Assembly (NCBI RefSeq): GCF_021560175.1
Contig: NZ_CP091110.1
Coordinates: 2,780,001-2,844,000, forward strand
Reading direction: 5' to 3'
Source: Neobacillus drentensis
GTDB taxonomy: Bacteria; Bacillota; Bacilli; Bacillales; Cytobacillaceae
DNA: 64,000 bases
This document shows, piece by piece, positions 50,754-60,397 of this stretch (the first letter of the stretch is position 1; each line of letters begins with the position of its first letter). The notes under the pieces were generated by a model that was given only the letters and a program-made list of their open reading frames with translations, made no database searches and was not told the DNA's origin. The translations under genes were made by a program, and so were the position numbers.

Positions 50754-51962
50754 TTAATGACTATGTGACATGTTCCTTCTACTAATACCAATAGGATTAA
50801 TACTGTAAACCCATAAAGCATTTAGCAGTAATAAAGCACTTGTAGTAAAGAACACATAATGAATGCCATAGAACGCGGCCATTTGCCCGCCTAATACCGA
50901 TCCTCCGAGCGTACCAATATACTGTGCAGATTGATTATACCCGAAAATACGACCAACAATATCATCTGGGGCACTTTTTCGGACAAGGTTGTTAATGGAT
51001 GGCAATAATCCGGCTGTAGCAAGTCCAAGACAGAAGCGCAGTCCCATGAGTTCCCATGGTGTTTTGACAAATGCTTGAGGAATAAAGATAATTCCGGCAG
51101 CAATAAGTGCTCCGATCAATATTTTTCTAGAACCAATCCGGTCAGCAAGCTTACCTAATCGTGGAGCAGCAATAATATTGGCAAAGCCGGCAGCAGCCAC
51201 CACCATTCCTGCGATCATCGATAAATGGGCTGCATGTGGTGATAATTCTTTTACATAAACCGTAATTAATGGCTGAATGGACATATTGGCAATTTGCAAA
51301 ATAAAGGTGCTAGCAAACAATGAAATAAGCAATCTCGTATCAGGAACTCGCTTCCAAACTTGGCTGAAGGCTAACGGTGTCTTATGAACAGGTGTAAATT
51401 CTTCTTTTACCAAAATAAGAACGGCAATGAAGCCGATTAACAATAACACGCTTGTTACCACAAAACAGCTTCGAATTCCAAAGAATTCTGTAATGAACCC
51501 TCCCATTAAAGGACCTAGAAGTCCGCCACTGACGGAGCCTGTTGAAAGTGTTCCGAGTGCCCAGCCTGAATTTTTCTTCGGTGTTTGGGTTGCAACTAAT
51601 GTAACCGCTGCAGAAATGTAACCGGAAACGGCTCCCATTAACATCCGTAACGCGAGCAATTCATAAACATTTTGGACAAATGCCATCATAAAAACGACAA
51701 TGGCCATACCAAGGCTTGCACGGAGTAACATGAGTTTTCTGCCCTTTTTATCTGCAAGTTTTCCCCATATAGGTGAAACAATGGCTGAGATTAAAAAAGT
51801 TGAACCAAAAATCAATCCAGACCATTTTTCAATATCTGTAGTTGCGTGTACCCCTAGCTGATCGATATATAGTGGCAGCATAGGGGAGATTTGACTCATC
51901 CCAGCGGCAGTCACAAATGAACCGAACCAACAAACAAATAAATTTCTTTTCCAAATCTCCAT
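50754..51962 (-). CDS. DHA1-family MFS drug exporter (MdtG-like)
   Basis: 402 residues in twelve membrane segments. Motifs: MLPLYIDQLGVHATTDIEKWSG, ISAIVSPIWGKLADKKGRKL (motif A) and GTLSTGSVSGGLLGPLMGGFI (motif C). The WKRNLFVCWFGSFVTAAGMS start is that of the MdtG/YttB-like branch. Substrate unknown. It is divergent from a LysR-type regulator (52106), the likely controller. Confidence 0.9.
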   Translation of the reverse strand: MEIWKRNLFVCWFGSFVTAAGMSQISPMLPLYIDQLGVHATTDIEKWSGLIFGSTFLISAIVSPIWGKLADKKGRKLMLLRASLGMAIVVFMMAFVQNVYELLALRMLMGAVSGYISAAVTLVATQTPKKNSGWALGTLSTGSVSGGLLGPLMGGFITEFFGIRSCFVVTSVLLLIGFIAVLILVKEEFTPVHKTPLAFSQVWKRVPDTRLLISLFASTFILQIANMSIQPLITVYVKELSPHAAHLSMIAGMVVAAAGFANIIAAPRLGKLADRIGSRKILIGALIAAGIIFIPQAFVKTPWELMGLRFCLGLATAGLLPSINNLVRKSAPDDIVGRIFGYNQSAQYIGTLGGSVLGGQMAAFYGIHYVFFTTSALLLLNALWVYSINPIGISRRNMSHSH

Positions 51963-52105
51963 ATAAACACCTTTCTTATCCGTTAAAATTTATTTCGACT
52001 TCCAAAATAATTGATTTCCTCAATCATACTCCAAATTATTGATAACGACTAATATATATATTACTATTTACTAATAGGTTAAGGACTATCAATAGAGGTG
52101 AACAA

Positions 52106-52987
52106 ATGGATTTCTTACAATTAAGGTATTTTCAAACGGTTGCCAAGTTTGAACATATGACAAGGGCTGCCAAGGAGCTTACGATTGCACAGCCATCACT
52201 AAGCCAAACCATTTCTCGTTTAGAGGAAGAGCTGGGTTTTTCCCTTTTTGATCGTGAGGGAAGGAATATTAAACTCAATCAATTTGGGAAAATTTTTTTA
52301 AAAGGAGTAGATCGGGCTTTTTCTGAATTAGAATCTGCCCAGCAAGAGATGGCGGAACTCGCAGGAGAGAGCAGAAACCAAATTTCCCTTTCGGTCATGC
52401 ATATCCCCTTATTGCCGAATATGATTAGTCAATTTCGTAAGACCTATCCATTCGTCAGTTTTCAAGTAAGTTTGCATTCTCCTTTGCGACTTGTCGAACA
52501 ATTGGAAAAAGGGGAAATTGATTTATGTGTAACTTACTTTCCTATTGAGAAAGAAGGAATCAGTTGGATTGATCTTATGGAAGATGAAGTATTCATCGTA
52601 GTCCCGGAAACCCATCATTTGGCTAAGAGGGACAGCATTCAGTTAAAGGAAGTGGCAGATGAACAATTTATTCACAGAGAGCCGACAAATCCATTCCGAA
52701 TGCTAACGGATGGTTTTTGTGAAAAAGCAGGATTCACACCAAAAATCGCCTTTGAACTCGAAGAACCAGGATCCATTCATCACTATGTAGAGGAGGGATT
52801 AGGGATATCCTTTTTAACCGAACATACCCTTCGCTATTCACACTACGAAAAATTGGTTCCATTGCATATTGAACAGCCTGTCTGTAAACGAACGATCGGA
52901 ATGGCATGGAAAACGGAGCGGTATACGTCAAAGGTCGTTCGGGATTTCCGGGAATTTATGATTGGTTATTTTAAGGAATTAAGCTAA
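52106..52987 (+). CDS. LysR-type transcriptional regulator
   Basis: 293 residues. HTH about 1-60 (MDFLQLRYFQTVAKFEHMTR, AAKELTIAQPSLSQTISRLE) and a periplasmic-binding-like effector domain (about 90-290). GAGGTGAAC precedes ATG. It is divergent from the MFS exporter, with a dyad ATTGA-TTTCC-TCAAT about 95 bases before its start. LysR proteins usually activate the divergent gene upon ligand binding. The ligand is not inferable. Confidence 0.92.
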   Translation: MDFLQLRYFQTVAKFEHMTRAAKELTIAQPSLSQTISRLEEELGFSLFDREGRNIKLNQFGKIFLKGVDRAFSELESAQQEMAELAGESRNQISLSVMHIPLLPNMISQFRKTYPFVSFQVSLHSPLRLVEQLEKGEIDLCVTYFPIEKEGISWIDLMEDEVFIVVPETHHLAKRDSIQLKEVADEQFIHREPTNPFRMLTDGFCEKAGFTPKIAFELEEPGSIHHYVEEGLGISFLTEHTLRYSHYEKLVPLHIEQPVCKRTIGMAWKTERYTSKVVRDFREFMIGYFKELS

Positions 52988-53228
52988 ATGAAGCATGTGT
53001 ATACGAAGGGGAATTGAAGTCAAGAAGTACTGACGGTCCCTGTATGTATCACTCTGCTATTTTGGTATAATCTAAAACATCTTTATATAGAAAAATGATA
53101 GAGACAACGGATTGGATGACAGTTTGATTTTTGATAAATAAATAGTTGGGTAAACAAGTATCAGGTGAATAACACGTTAGCAAGAGGAAATAAATAGAGT
53201 ATTCAAGTTTTAAGAGGAGTGAAACTTT

Positions 53229-54191
53229 ATGAATTATATCAAATTGCAAAATGAGAAAATCCCTCCGATTGCCCTTGGTACATGGTCTTGGGGGACAGGT
53301 GCGAACGGTGGGGATGCTGTTTTTGGAAATTATATGACAGAAACGGACTTAAAGCCGATATTTGACGCGGCGATGGATGCTGGATTTAATTTATGGGATA
53401 CAGCGGCTGTTTATGGGATGAACGCTTCAGAAAATATTTTGGGAAGTTTCATTAAAGGCAGGGAGGATGTGCTAATCTCCACTAAATTCACTCCACAAAT
53501 GGCAGGAGACAATGACAACGCCGTTGAGGAACACTTGAACGGAAGCCTAAACCGGCTCGGCGTGGATCATGCTGATATTTATTGGATCCACAGCCCGGCA
53601 GATGTGCAAAGATGGACCCCAAAATTGATCCCTTTAATGAAAAGCGGAAAAGTAAAACATGTAGGGGTTTCCAATCATAATCTCGACGAAATTAAATTAG
53701 CAGCCAGCATCTTGGCGGAAGCAGGACTAAAAATTTCTGCTGTCCAAAATCATTACAGCTTACTTTATCGTTCATCGGAAGAAGCCGGAATTATTGATTA
53801 TTGCAATGACAATCATATCGTTTTCTTTTCTTATATGGTATTGGAACAAGGTGCATTAACGGACAAATACAATCCGAAAAATCCTATGCCAAGTGGCACC
53901 AGAAGAGGCGATGCATTTAGTCCCGACGTACTTGCCAAGATCGAAAGCTTAATCCACGTAATGAGAGAAATTGGCAGCAAACATGATGCATCAACTGCAC
54001 AAATTGCGACTGCTTGGTCCATTGCAAAAGGGACAGTACCGATTATTGGTGTTACGAAAATCTCCCATATTGAGGATGCTATTAAAGCTGCTGAGGTAAA
54101 TTTGTCAGCCCAGGAAATCCTCGAACTTGAAAAAGCGGCAAAGGAAACCGGCGTTGAGGTCAAAGGCGCATGGGAAAAGCCCATGCATTAA
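53229..54191 (+). CDS. Aldo/keto reductase
   Basis: 320 residues with the complete AKR set. Asp in NLWDTAAVYGMNASENILG, catalytic Tyr in AVYG, Lys in VLISTKFTP and His in YWIHSP. The NADPH-binding region includes VPIIGVTKISHIEDAIKA near the end. Such enzymes reduce aldehydes and ketones. AAGAGGAG precedes ATG. It is monocistronic; a TATAAT with preceding spacing lies near 53067. The upstream gap of 241 bases shows nothing else. Confidence 0.92.
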   Translation: MNYIKLQNEKIPPIALGTWSWGTGANGGDAVFGNYMTETDLKPIFDAAMDAGFNLWDTAAVYGMNASENILGSFIKGREDVLISTKFTPQMAGDNDNAVEEHLNGSLNRLGVDHADIYWIHSPADVQRWTPKLIPLMKSGKVKHVGVSNHNLDEIKLAASILAEAGLKISAVQNHYSLLYRSSEEAGIIDYCNDNHIVFFSYMVLEQGALTDKYNPKNPMPSGTRRGDAFSPDVLAKIESLIHVMREIGSKHDASTAQIATAWSIAKGTVPIIGVTKISHIEDAIKAAEVNLSAQEILELEKAAKETGVEVKGAWEKPMH

Positions 54192-54386
54192 CATAACTCA
54201 GTCGCATAAGTGGCATTTTGGTTATCAGGGACAAATGAAGTGATTAACGCTTTCTTCTTAGAATATAGGATTCGGTATTTAATATATAGTCGATTCCTTG
54301 AACTAAAAGGAATACCAAAATCAATGAGACATTATAGTGTTAAACCACGGTGAGGAGTAATGATTGATTGATCTCTTCCATAAATC

Positions 54387-54419
54387 GGGCGTTTTCCTGC
54401 AATAAGGAAAATGCCTTTT
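54387..54419 (+). terminator. Hairpin with T-run in the 54.2-54.6 kb gap
   Basis: GGCGTTTTCC pairs with GGAAAATGCC (one wobble) around TGCAATAA, then TTTTCC. It is about 200 bases after the reductase; the surrounding sequence resembles dispersed Bacillus intergenic relics (AAATCGGGCG... then AATAAGG). The rest of the 383-base gap has no gene. Confidence 0.65.
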
Positions 54420-54574
54420 CCATTTTAGGGCCATAATCTTGCATAACAAGCAAAAAGAAATTTTAAATTATAATGTTTTTCACTTGCACTAACCTGGCAT
54501 GTTAGTACAACAAGGAATTCTGATTTTTTGTATCGAATAGATAATCAAAATATTTTTTTAAAAAAGGAGACCTT

Positions 54575-55189
54575 ATGCTTTTTCATTATCATTTTTGGAC
54601 CCCTTATGTAGAAGAAACAGAAAAATTTTATTTAGAAAATGGATTCCGTATTTCTCAACGTATAGGAAAATACAATGGCGATTTTCAGGCCTTTAATCCT
54701 CCATTAAATTGGAATGATTTTCGTGAAAAAAAGATTCTTTTTCGTATTATAGAGGCAAGAAAAGGGGCAGTAAATATTACTTTTGGTTTTGGAAAGAAGA
54801 TTATGTTTGACCATATTGGCTTTTTAGTTTCAAAAGAAGAACAAGGTGATTTATGTGAAAATGCAGCAAAAATGAATTGGGAGGTTGATAAAGGGGAACG
54901 TCGAACCTTTATTGCAACACCATACAATTTTAGAATTGAACTTCAAACCAATGAAGATGCAGTAGATGCCTTTAACCACCAGGTAAAAATCCAGGAATTA
55001 AAATTAACAACAAAAAAAGCAGGATTAGAAAGCGACCTTTACTCTATATTCGGTAATTCTGCATCTAACATTAGTTCCGAAGTTGGAGAAGTGGTTACAA
55101 TCAAACAAGTGGTAATAAAAAACCTCATTTCATCACCTATTGTAGACCCTAATGGAGTTGAAATTATTACAAGTGACCAAGGTTTTTAG
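54575..55189 (+). CDS. VOC-superfamily (glyoxalase-fold) protein
   Basis: 204 residues with two likely VOC half-modules. The first has FHYHFWTPYVEETEKFYLEN, and FDHIGFLVSKEEQGDLCENA opens a second betaalphabeta unit; DPNGVEIITSDQ ends it. Metal positions could be His and Glu in these segments. No specific enzyme is identifiable. AAAAAGGAGA precedes ATG. Confidence 0.75.
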   Translation: MLFHYHFWTPYVEETEKFYLENGFRISQRIGKYNGDFQAFNPPLNWNDFREKKILFRIIEARKGAVNITFGFGKKIMFDHIGFLVSKEEQGDLCENAAKMNWEVDKGERRTFIATPYNFRIELQTNEDAVDAFNHQVKIQELKLTTKKAGLESDLYSIFGNSASNISSEVGEVVTIKQVVIKNLISSPIVDPNGVEIITSDQGF

Positions 55190-55267
55190 TTTGTGAAAAT
55201 ATGTACTTAAACAGACTGGGTGCTTTCCTTAAATAAAAGTTACATGGGATAAAGAGAGGAGATTACG

Positions 55268-55921
55268 ATGGTTAAAAGTAAATTGGCACTGACTAGTTCA
55301 GTGATTATTTTAGGTAAATGTATGTATTTATATTTCCCGTTTCCTAACAATATAATGGTAGGAGCACGTTCTACATTCATGTCGTTTCCAATTAGCAATC
55401 AAGATGGCTATATTTTCCTTGGGATAATTGGGTCCGTTTTGTTTATAATCGCCATGATTTTACTTGTCATTGGTATGAAGAAATATCAATTTCGAACAAT
55501 AATAGTAGTTGTAATCGTATATGGACTTTTACCCAATCTTCTAATTATGATATATCAAGAAACGTTAGCAAGTGGCATTGCAGCAATTTCATACGATGGG
55601 AATGGCAAGTGCAAATTTGAGTCTGTGAATAAAGACTTATTGAATGGGGAATGCAATCTTGTATTACATAATCGAAGTAATAAGGCAGTGTCATTTGAAC
55701 TAGAATTTATAGATTCTTTTTTCATGGAAGACGAAGTCCGAATGGAGTCACTTATGAATCTAGCTGGTCCGAAAAGTATTACGATAGAAGCTAATCGTAA
55801 AAAGTCTATCCATTTGAAGGAATTACTCGAATTATCAGATGTTCCAAAACATATTGAAGAAGGAACATCTGAAAATATTCATTTTAAGTTAATTGACGGG
55901 GAAACTACACGCACTTTATAG
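55268..55921 (+). CDS. Uncharacterised membrane-anchored protein
   Basis: 217 residues. Two or three membrane segments in the first 105 residues (LALTSSVIILGKCMYLYF, GIIGSVLFIIAMILLVIG, IIVVVIVYGLLPNLLIMI) precede a soluble domain (about 115-217) rich in beta-type sequence (CNLVLHNRSNKAVSFELEF). The latter probably faces outside and looks like an Ig-type sandwich. The family is not recognised. GAGAGGAGATTACG precedes ATG. Confidence 0.68.
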   Translation: MVKSKLALTSSVIILGKCMYLYFPFPNNIMVGARSTFMSFPISNQDGYIFLGIIGSVLFIIAMILLVIGMKKYQFRTIIVVVIVYGLLPNLLIMIYQETLASGIAAISYDGNGKCKFESVNKDLLNGECNLVLHNRSNKAVSFELEFIDSFFMEDEVRMESLMNLAGPKSITIEANRKKSIHLKELLELSDVPKHIEEGTSENIHFKLIDGETTRTL

Positions 55922-56214
55922 TAGATGTTTCACTCTTCTTAAATAGAGAAACTCACGCCTATTGAAAATTTAAAATAAAGTGAACGGTGTAAAGCTTAGA
56001 ACGATTGGGTGTTTGTGTGAAAGATCGATTTTAGGAAATGATCGCTGCGGCGGTCATTTTTCCTTGTTGAGCAACTTTTAGCCTTATCAGAAATATTAAC
56101 CAACCTAAAATAACGTATGGTATGCTCGTTCCCGATATAAATAGTCCCCCTACGCTAACATCATAATAAGAAGGAAAGAGGGAATTATAAGGAAAAAATA
56201 AGGAGTCCCTAATA

Positions 56215-56775
56215 ATGATACATCCTTCCAATCATGTACAGAAATTAATAAATGAACAATATAAAGCACTTGATGTTGCGCATTCTCGATTAAGCGGAAT
56301 TTGGCAAAAGGATATTCTATTCTCTTTCGGGTGGATGACAACATTGCTTTTAACAATAGTTCCATGGATTGTATGGTTTATTTTTCGGAATAAAGAAAGT
56401 TCAACCCGCTTAATGTTGGGTGGGTTGTGGGCAATGCTTATATCTTCTTGGCTGGATTACGTTGGGGTAACTCTAGGACTTTGGCGGTACTATAACAAAT
56501 TAATTCCGTTAATCCCAGACTATATTGCATGGGATTTCGCACTTATGCCAGTTACCATTATGTTTTTTTTGCAAATCAAGCCTCAGGTAAGTTCAATCAT
56601 TAAAGGGCTAATCTTTGCGGGCATGACAGCATTTCTGGCCGAACCACTTTTCTTATGGTTAGGTTACTATAAGTATCCTGGGTGGAACTCGGTTTTGTCA
56701 TTTCCATTCTTTTTTGTCATTTATCTTATAGCACATAAATTGGTTCACAGTCCGGCAATTAAACCCCTTTTATAG
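56215..56775 (+). CDS. CBO0543-family membrane protein
   Basis: 186 residues. A polar start (about 1-38, QYKALDVAHSRLSGIWQKDI) precedes four or five membrane helices with LDYVGVTLGLWRYYNKLIPL, YIAWDFALMPVTIMFFLQIK and LAEPLFLWLGYYKYPGWNSV. The W/Y-rich spacing and acidic residues fit CBO0543 best of the three proteins here. Function unknown. AAGGAG lies 9 bases before ATG. Confidence 0.8.
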   Translation: MIHPSNHVQKLINEQYKALDVAHSRLSGIWQKDILFSFGWMTTLLLTIVPWIVWFIFRNKESSTRLMLGGLWAMLISSWLDYVGVTLGLWRYYNKLIPLIPDYIAWDFALMPVTIMFFLQIKPQVSSIIKGLIFAGMTAFLAEPLFLWLGYYKYPGWNSVLSFPFFFVIYLIAHKLVHSPAIKPLL

Positions 56776-57035
56776 CTGAAGGGAATATTTGTATTACTAC
56801 AGAAGATATACAATAAGACTGATTTCTTCACAATGTTGACACTGTTCATTTAGAAATAAAAAGCTTCATTTGAAATCCATCGCCTGCCACTATATGGTCC
56901 TTCCATTACAAAAGGTAACCTTCACTGTTTCATGCCCATATATCATATAGACGGGCTCCAATTTCCTCTCTGAGTGTAATATATAGTGTACTGTCATAAT
57001 AGGACTTCTTACATTCGAAAGGAAGTGTTAAAAAA

Positions 57036-57263
57036 ATGAATAATGCTATACCAAATGCAATACCGAATGCAATACCGAATGCAATACCAAATGCTTTGCC
57101 AAATGCCATACCAATTACTCCTCTTCCCCAGCCATTGTCTTACTCCTATGCGGCTCCTGTTTATGCAGAGTGTTTTCCTACACATGGGTGCGGTGATTTT
57201 ATTCTCATAGTAGTGTTGTTTATTTTGTTAATCATAGTTGGGGCAGTTTGTTTCTGTGGTTAA
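57036..57263 (+). CDS. YjcZ-like small membrane protein with NAIP repeats
   Basis: 75 residues. The first half is a perfect four-residue repeat (NAIP/NALP, six copies at about 2-26; 12-base DNA unit). The end is one hydrophobic helix (GCGDFILIVVLFILLIIVGA) that closely matches the YjcZ family of sporulation peptides. Cys residues flank the helix. GAAAGGAAG precedes ATG. It has its own terminator. Repeat number may vary between strains because the DNA unit is near-identical. Confidence 0.8.
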   Translation: MNNAIPNAIPNAIPNAIPNALPNAIPITPLPQPLSYSYAAPVYAECFPTHGCGDFILIVVLFILLIIVGAVCFCG

Positions 57264-57286
57264 GAGAAGTGACTGGATTCGATTAG

Positions 57287-57324
57287 ATAATCCTCATTCT
57301 ATTCCTGATGAGGGTTATTTTTCT
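57287..57324 (+). terminator. Terminator of the YjcZ-like gene
   Basis: ATAATCCTCAT pairs with ATGAGGGTTAT (one wobble), then TTTTTCTT. Confidence 0.85.
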
Positions 57325-57499
57325 TAGATCTTCCTTAAGACTAAAATAAAAATCTATCTTTATATTTAACTGAGCCTAAAATTTAATTTCTATCCCGTTT
57401 TCGATATAGATTGTGTTTTGTAATTCGGTTTGGTTTAGTAAATAGTCAGCTGTTAAAATCGAAGTAATCAAATCAGTGAATAAATATAATATTAGTACT

Positions 57500-57540
57500 C
57501 AAAAAGACCTACTAACCGTTCGTTAGTAGGTCTATTCTTT
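57500..57540 (-). terminator. Terminator of the CMD gene at 57711
   Basis: AGACCTACTAAC and GTTAGTAGGTCT pair perfectly around CGTTC; on the minus strand TTTTT follows. About 170 bases separate it from the stop; that stretch holds no gene that I support. Confidence 0.8.
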
Positions 57541-57710
57541 ATTTTTTTATCTTTAATATAAATTATACTGTTGGTAATGGTAAAACTGTCCTTTTTCTAT
57601 ATGAATAGCTGCCATAATATCGGAACTGATGTCGTCTGATAGCCTTGAGTGTATGAGTTTTCTAGCTATTCGTATGTTTCCTTTTTTGGAAGACTTAATA
57701 CTATATACCC

Positions 57711-58370
57711 TCAGTCTTGGTAACTTTGAATCATATTGGCCATGTGTGCAAAGCAACCACCTGCGCGTAATGCGGAAGTAACCATGATCGCTTCAGCAAG
57801 TTCTTCACTTGTAGCACCGAGTTTTTCGGCTTTTTTCGTATGAACATCGATGCAATATGGACATTGACTGGCTACTCCAGAAGCAGTTGCGATAATTTCT
57901 TTAAATTTAGCAGTGAGTCTTCCTTCTTTAGTGCTGGCAGCACTAAATGCTGAATATCTCTTGAACCCCTCAGGAGCAAATTTACCCAGTTTGCTTAAAT
58001 TTTTTAAATTGGAACGAGCATATAGAACATCTGATGCATCGACATTTTTTGCGTTATGTACATGCGTACTATGAGTAACCGCACCACCTGCTTCCACAGC
58101 GGTAGCAACAAATACAGCTTCAACAAGTTCTTCTAATGAAGCTCCTGCACTTTTTGCTTTCTTAGTATGAGAGTCAATGCAATACGGGCACTGAGTAATA
58201 TGAGCAATTGCCACAGCAACGATTTCTTTCTCTCTTACAGTAAGAGCACCTTCTTTAAATACTGCAACATTAAAATCATTAAAAGCTTTTAATTGTTCAG
58301 ATGCTAAATCTTTTAATTGAGCTAAATTTTGAGTGTTTTCTTTTGCATATAGATTGGATGGCATTTTCAA
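57711..58370 (-). CDS. Two-domain carboxymuconolactone-decarboxylase/AhpD-like protein
   Basis: 219 residues with two tandem CMD domains. Each has the redox motif: HITQCPYCIDSHTKKAKSAG (about 56-75) and ASQCPYCIDVHTKKAEKLGA (about 168-187), each C-x-x-C followed by H three residues on. This is the AhpD-type peroxidase or disulfide-reductant architecture. A perfect or near-perfect TetR-like dyad (ACCAAGCGTTCGGT, about 58425) lies upstream. It may act in oxidative stress. Ribosome site AAAAGGAG precedes ATG. Confidence 0.88.
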   Translation of the reverse strand: MKMPSNLYAKENTQNLAQLKDLASEQLKAFNDFNVAVFKEGALTVREKEIVAVAIAHITQCPYCIDSHTKKAKSAGASLEELVEAVFVATAVEAGGAVTHSTHVHNAKNVDASDVLYARSNLKNLSKLGKFAPEGFKRYSAFSAASTKEGRLTAKFKEIIATASGVASQCPYCIDVHTKKAEKLGATSEELAEAIMVTSALRAGGCFAHMANMIQSYQD

Positions 58371-58594
58371 AACTCCTTTTAAACTTTTAGGGTTAGTTTA
58401 ACCTTAATTAAATAAAATAATTTTACCAAGCGTTCGGTATAGGTATGGGATCACTGAGGTTAAAATTACTCACGATCTGCAAATCGTTTTCTCAATCTAC
58501 ATTTTTGGAGGCTAGTTTAACACTCAAGAATTGTAATAGATGAACTATATGGTAAATTTAAAAATATAGGAGTAAACGCAAAGGGGGAATCATT

Positions 58595-59350
58595 TTGTTA
58601 GAAATATTTCCTGTATATATCACTTCCTTCAAACAAGATAGGCAGATAAGAGTCTATTTACCTAAGAATTACAACGAAGGAAGTAAAAAATACCCCGTCC
58701 TATATATGCATGATGGACAAAATATTTTTAATGATGACGATGCGATTGGTGGCGCATCTTTAGAACTAGAAAACTACTTAGATAAAAATGAAATAGAAGT
58801 TATTGTTGTGGGAATAGACCAAAATACAAATGACCGAATAAATGAATATTGTCCTTGGGTAAATGGGGAATATTGCAAAAAAATACTAGGATACGTTAGT
58901 ACATCTGGGGGAAGAGGGAGGGAGTATGTTGACTTTATTGTGAATGAACTAAAGCCATTTATAGACAATAAATACCGTACCTTAAAGGACAATACTGCAA
59001 TGGCAGGTATCTCTTTAGGGGGACTTATTACCACATATGCTATGTGTCGTTATCCTCAAGTATTCAAAAAAATATTCGTATTATCTTCTGCTTTTTACCG
59101 GAACCAAGAGGAAATTGAAAAGCTGATAAAGGATTCTGATTTGTCTTTAATTGAAAAGATTTACTTAGACTGTGGAGATAAAGAATCTGGATATACTGAA
59201 AACATAAATAAGGAATTTATAGCTTCAAATAAAGCCATCTTTGATAGGTTAAAAGAGAAAGTAACGAGTACAGAGTTTGCTATTATTATAGATGCTGAAC
59301 ATAACTATTCATTTTTTAGAGAAAGAGTATCAAAAATTTTTTCTTTTTAA
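58595..59350 (+). CDS. Esterase-family alpha/beta hydrolase (siderophore-esterase-like)
   Basis: 251 residues. Start VYITSFKQDRQIRVYLPKNY, oxyanion region YPVLYMHDGQNIFND, nucleophile elbow MAGISLGGLITTY, acid in YLDCGDKESG and His in DAEHNYSFFRERV. This is the D-G-Q-N-x-F group of PF00756 esterases. TTG start with AAGGGGG 8 bases upstream. The group includes enterochelin esterase relatives and acyltransferases; substrate unknown. Monocistronic. Confidence 0.85.
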   Translation: MLEIFPVYITSFKQDRQIRVYLPKNYNEGSKKYPVLYMHDGQNIFNDDDAIGGASLELENYLDKNEIEVIVVGIDQNTNDRINEYCPWVNGEYCKKILGYVSTSGGRGREYVDFIVNELKPFIDNKYRTLKDNTAMAGISLGGLITTYAMCRYPQVFKKIFVLSSAFYRNQEEIEKLIKDSDLSLIEKIYLDCGDKESGYTENINKEFIASNKAIFDRLKEKVTSTEFAIIIDAEHNYSFFRERVSKIFSF

Positions 59351-59453
59351 TTAATAATTTATGTCAGATGGTGAAGGTTGGTACTTAAACAAACCGGTTT
59401 TTCTTAAAGACGGAATAGCTGCTTAATTGGCATTGCATAATTCCTATTTTGCA

Positions 59454-59486
59454 AACCCGACCTTTTTAAGGGAAGAAGGTCGGGTT
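59454..59486. terminator. Hairpin between convergent genes
   Basis: AACCCGACCTT pairs with AAGGTCGGGTT around an 11-base loop. T-runs are weak on both sides; it probably serves the NAD(P)-binding gene on the minus strand or the esterase. Confidence 0.6.
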
Positions 59487-59551
59487 AAGCTAAGTTGAAT
59501 GATGCTGATTAAAAAATGGTTGCTTTCAAACCTTTTTTACACCGTCACTAC

Positions 59552-60190
59552 TTATTCTGATTCGCCAACGACAGTAAACCGTTCGTTTATGTGCTGTGGA
59601 TGTTCAATTTCATCTAAAACTGCAATGGCGTAATCGGCATAACTGATATAGCTTTCACCTTTTGAATTTACAAGAAGATGATCTTTTCCTGACTTATACG
59701 TTCCAGTTCTTTTTCCTTCCGCATCAAATACAGCAGAAGGACTAATAAATGTCCATTTAACGTCAGTTGTTGTCTGTAATTCTTGCAAATTTCGCCCTTG
59801 ACCTTTTGCTGTTGGCTTCACAATATCTGGGAATTCTGGTGTATCAATTAACTGAACCGTTTTATTTTCATCGACATAAAGGCTTCCAGCGCCACCGACA
59901 ATGATACCTCTTGTAGTAGTTCCTTTTAAAGCCTCAATTAATGCATGCCCAGCATCCACATGTGATTGCTCTTCTCCAAGTGGAGCACCAAAAGCATTTA
60001 CTACTACTTCAAACTGCGTAATATCATCCTGTGTAAGGTCTAAGATGTTTCTTTCAATCACCGCCACATTCGTGTCTTTCAGTTTTGACTTATCTCTTAT
60101 AATAGCTGTCACTTCGTGTCCTCGACTAACTGCCTCTTTTAAAATAACACTTCCTGCTTTACCACTTGCTCCAATAATTCCGATCTTCAT
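59552..60190 (-). CDS. ywnB: NAD(P)H-binding oxidoreductase (YwnB-like)
   Basis: 212 residues. Rossmann motif GIIGASGKAGSVILKEAVSR (about 4-23), V-V-N-A-F-G-A-P at the end of beta-4, GGAGSLYVD and FISPSAVFDAEGKRTG. It belongs to the NmrA-like/atypical SDR group and matches the YwnB type. It is divergent from an Rrf2-family gene of YwnA type, the same pairing as in B. subtilis. Two palindromes in the gap are probable operators. Reaction unknown. Confidence 0.85.
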   Translation of the reverse strand: MKIGIIGASGKAGSVILKEAVSRGHEVTAIIRDKSKLKDTNVAVIERNILDLTQDDITQFEVVVNAFGAPLGEEQSHVDAGHALIEALKGTTTRGIIVGGAGSLYVDENKTVQLIDTPEFPDIVKPTAKGQGRNLQELQTTTDVKWTFISPSAVFDAEGKRTGTYKSGKDHLLVNSKGESYISYADYAIAVLDEIEHPQHINERFTVVGESE

Positions 60191-60222
60191 TTTATGTTCC
60201 TCCTGTTATTTAAGTTTAATCT

Positions 60223-60344
60223 GTAACTAATATGATTACATGTATTCATATTAGTTACTTGTACTCTATTTGTCAACAGGTAGAATACTATTTATTATTT
60301 TGGTTGTAATTTGGTATAATAAACTTGTAATCAAATTAATTACA
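60223..60344. promoter_or_regulatory. Rrf2-type operators between the ywnB- and ywnA-like genes
   Basis: GTAACTAATATGA (60223-60235) is repeated inverted at 60246-60258 across a 10-base spacer. A second dyad TGTAAT-N7-ATTACA lies at 60326-60344, just after a TATAAT (60315-60320). Both cover the divergent promoters. Confidence 0.75.
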
Positions 60345-60397
60345 TGGTGAAGAAATAAAATTAAATAACGCATCGTTAATAGGGGTGGTGACTGAAC

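Noticed and set aside
56031..56231. 66-residue minus-strand membrane protein
   Set aside because: Hydrophobic in appearance and perhaps an old fragment, but no ribosome site and it overlaps the start of the CBO0543 gene.
57553..57756. 67-residue minus-strand protein
   Set aside because: It starts inside the CMD gene and has no ribosome site or family pattern.
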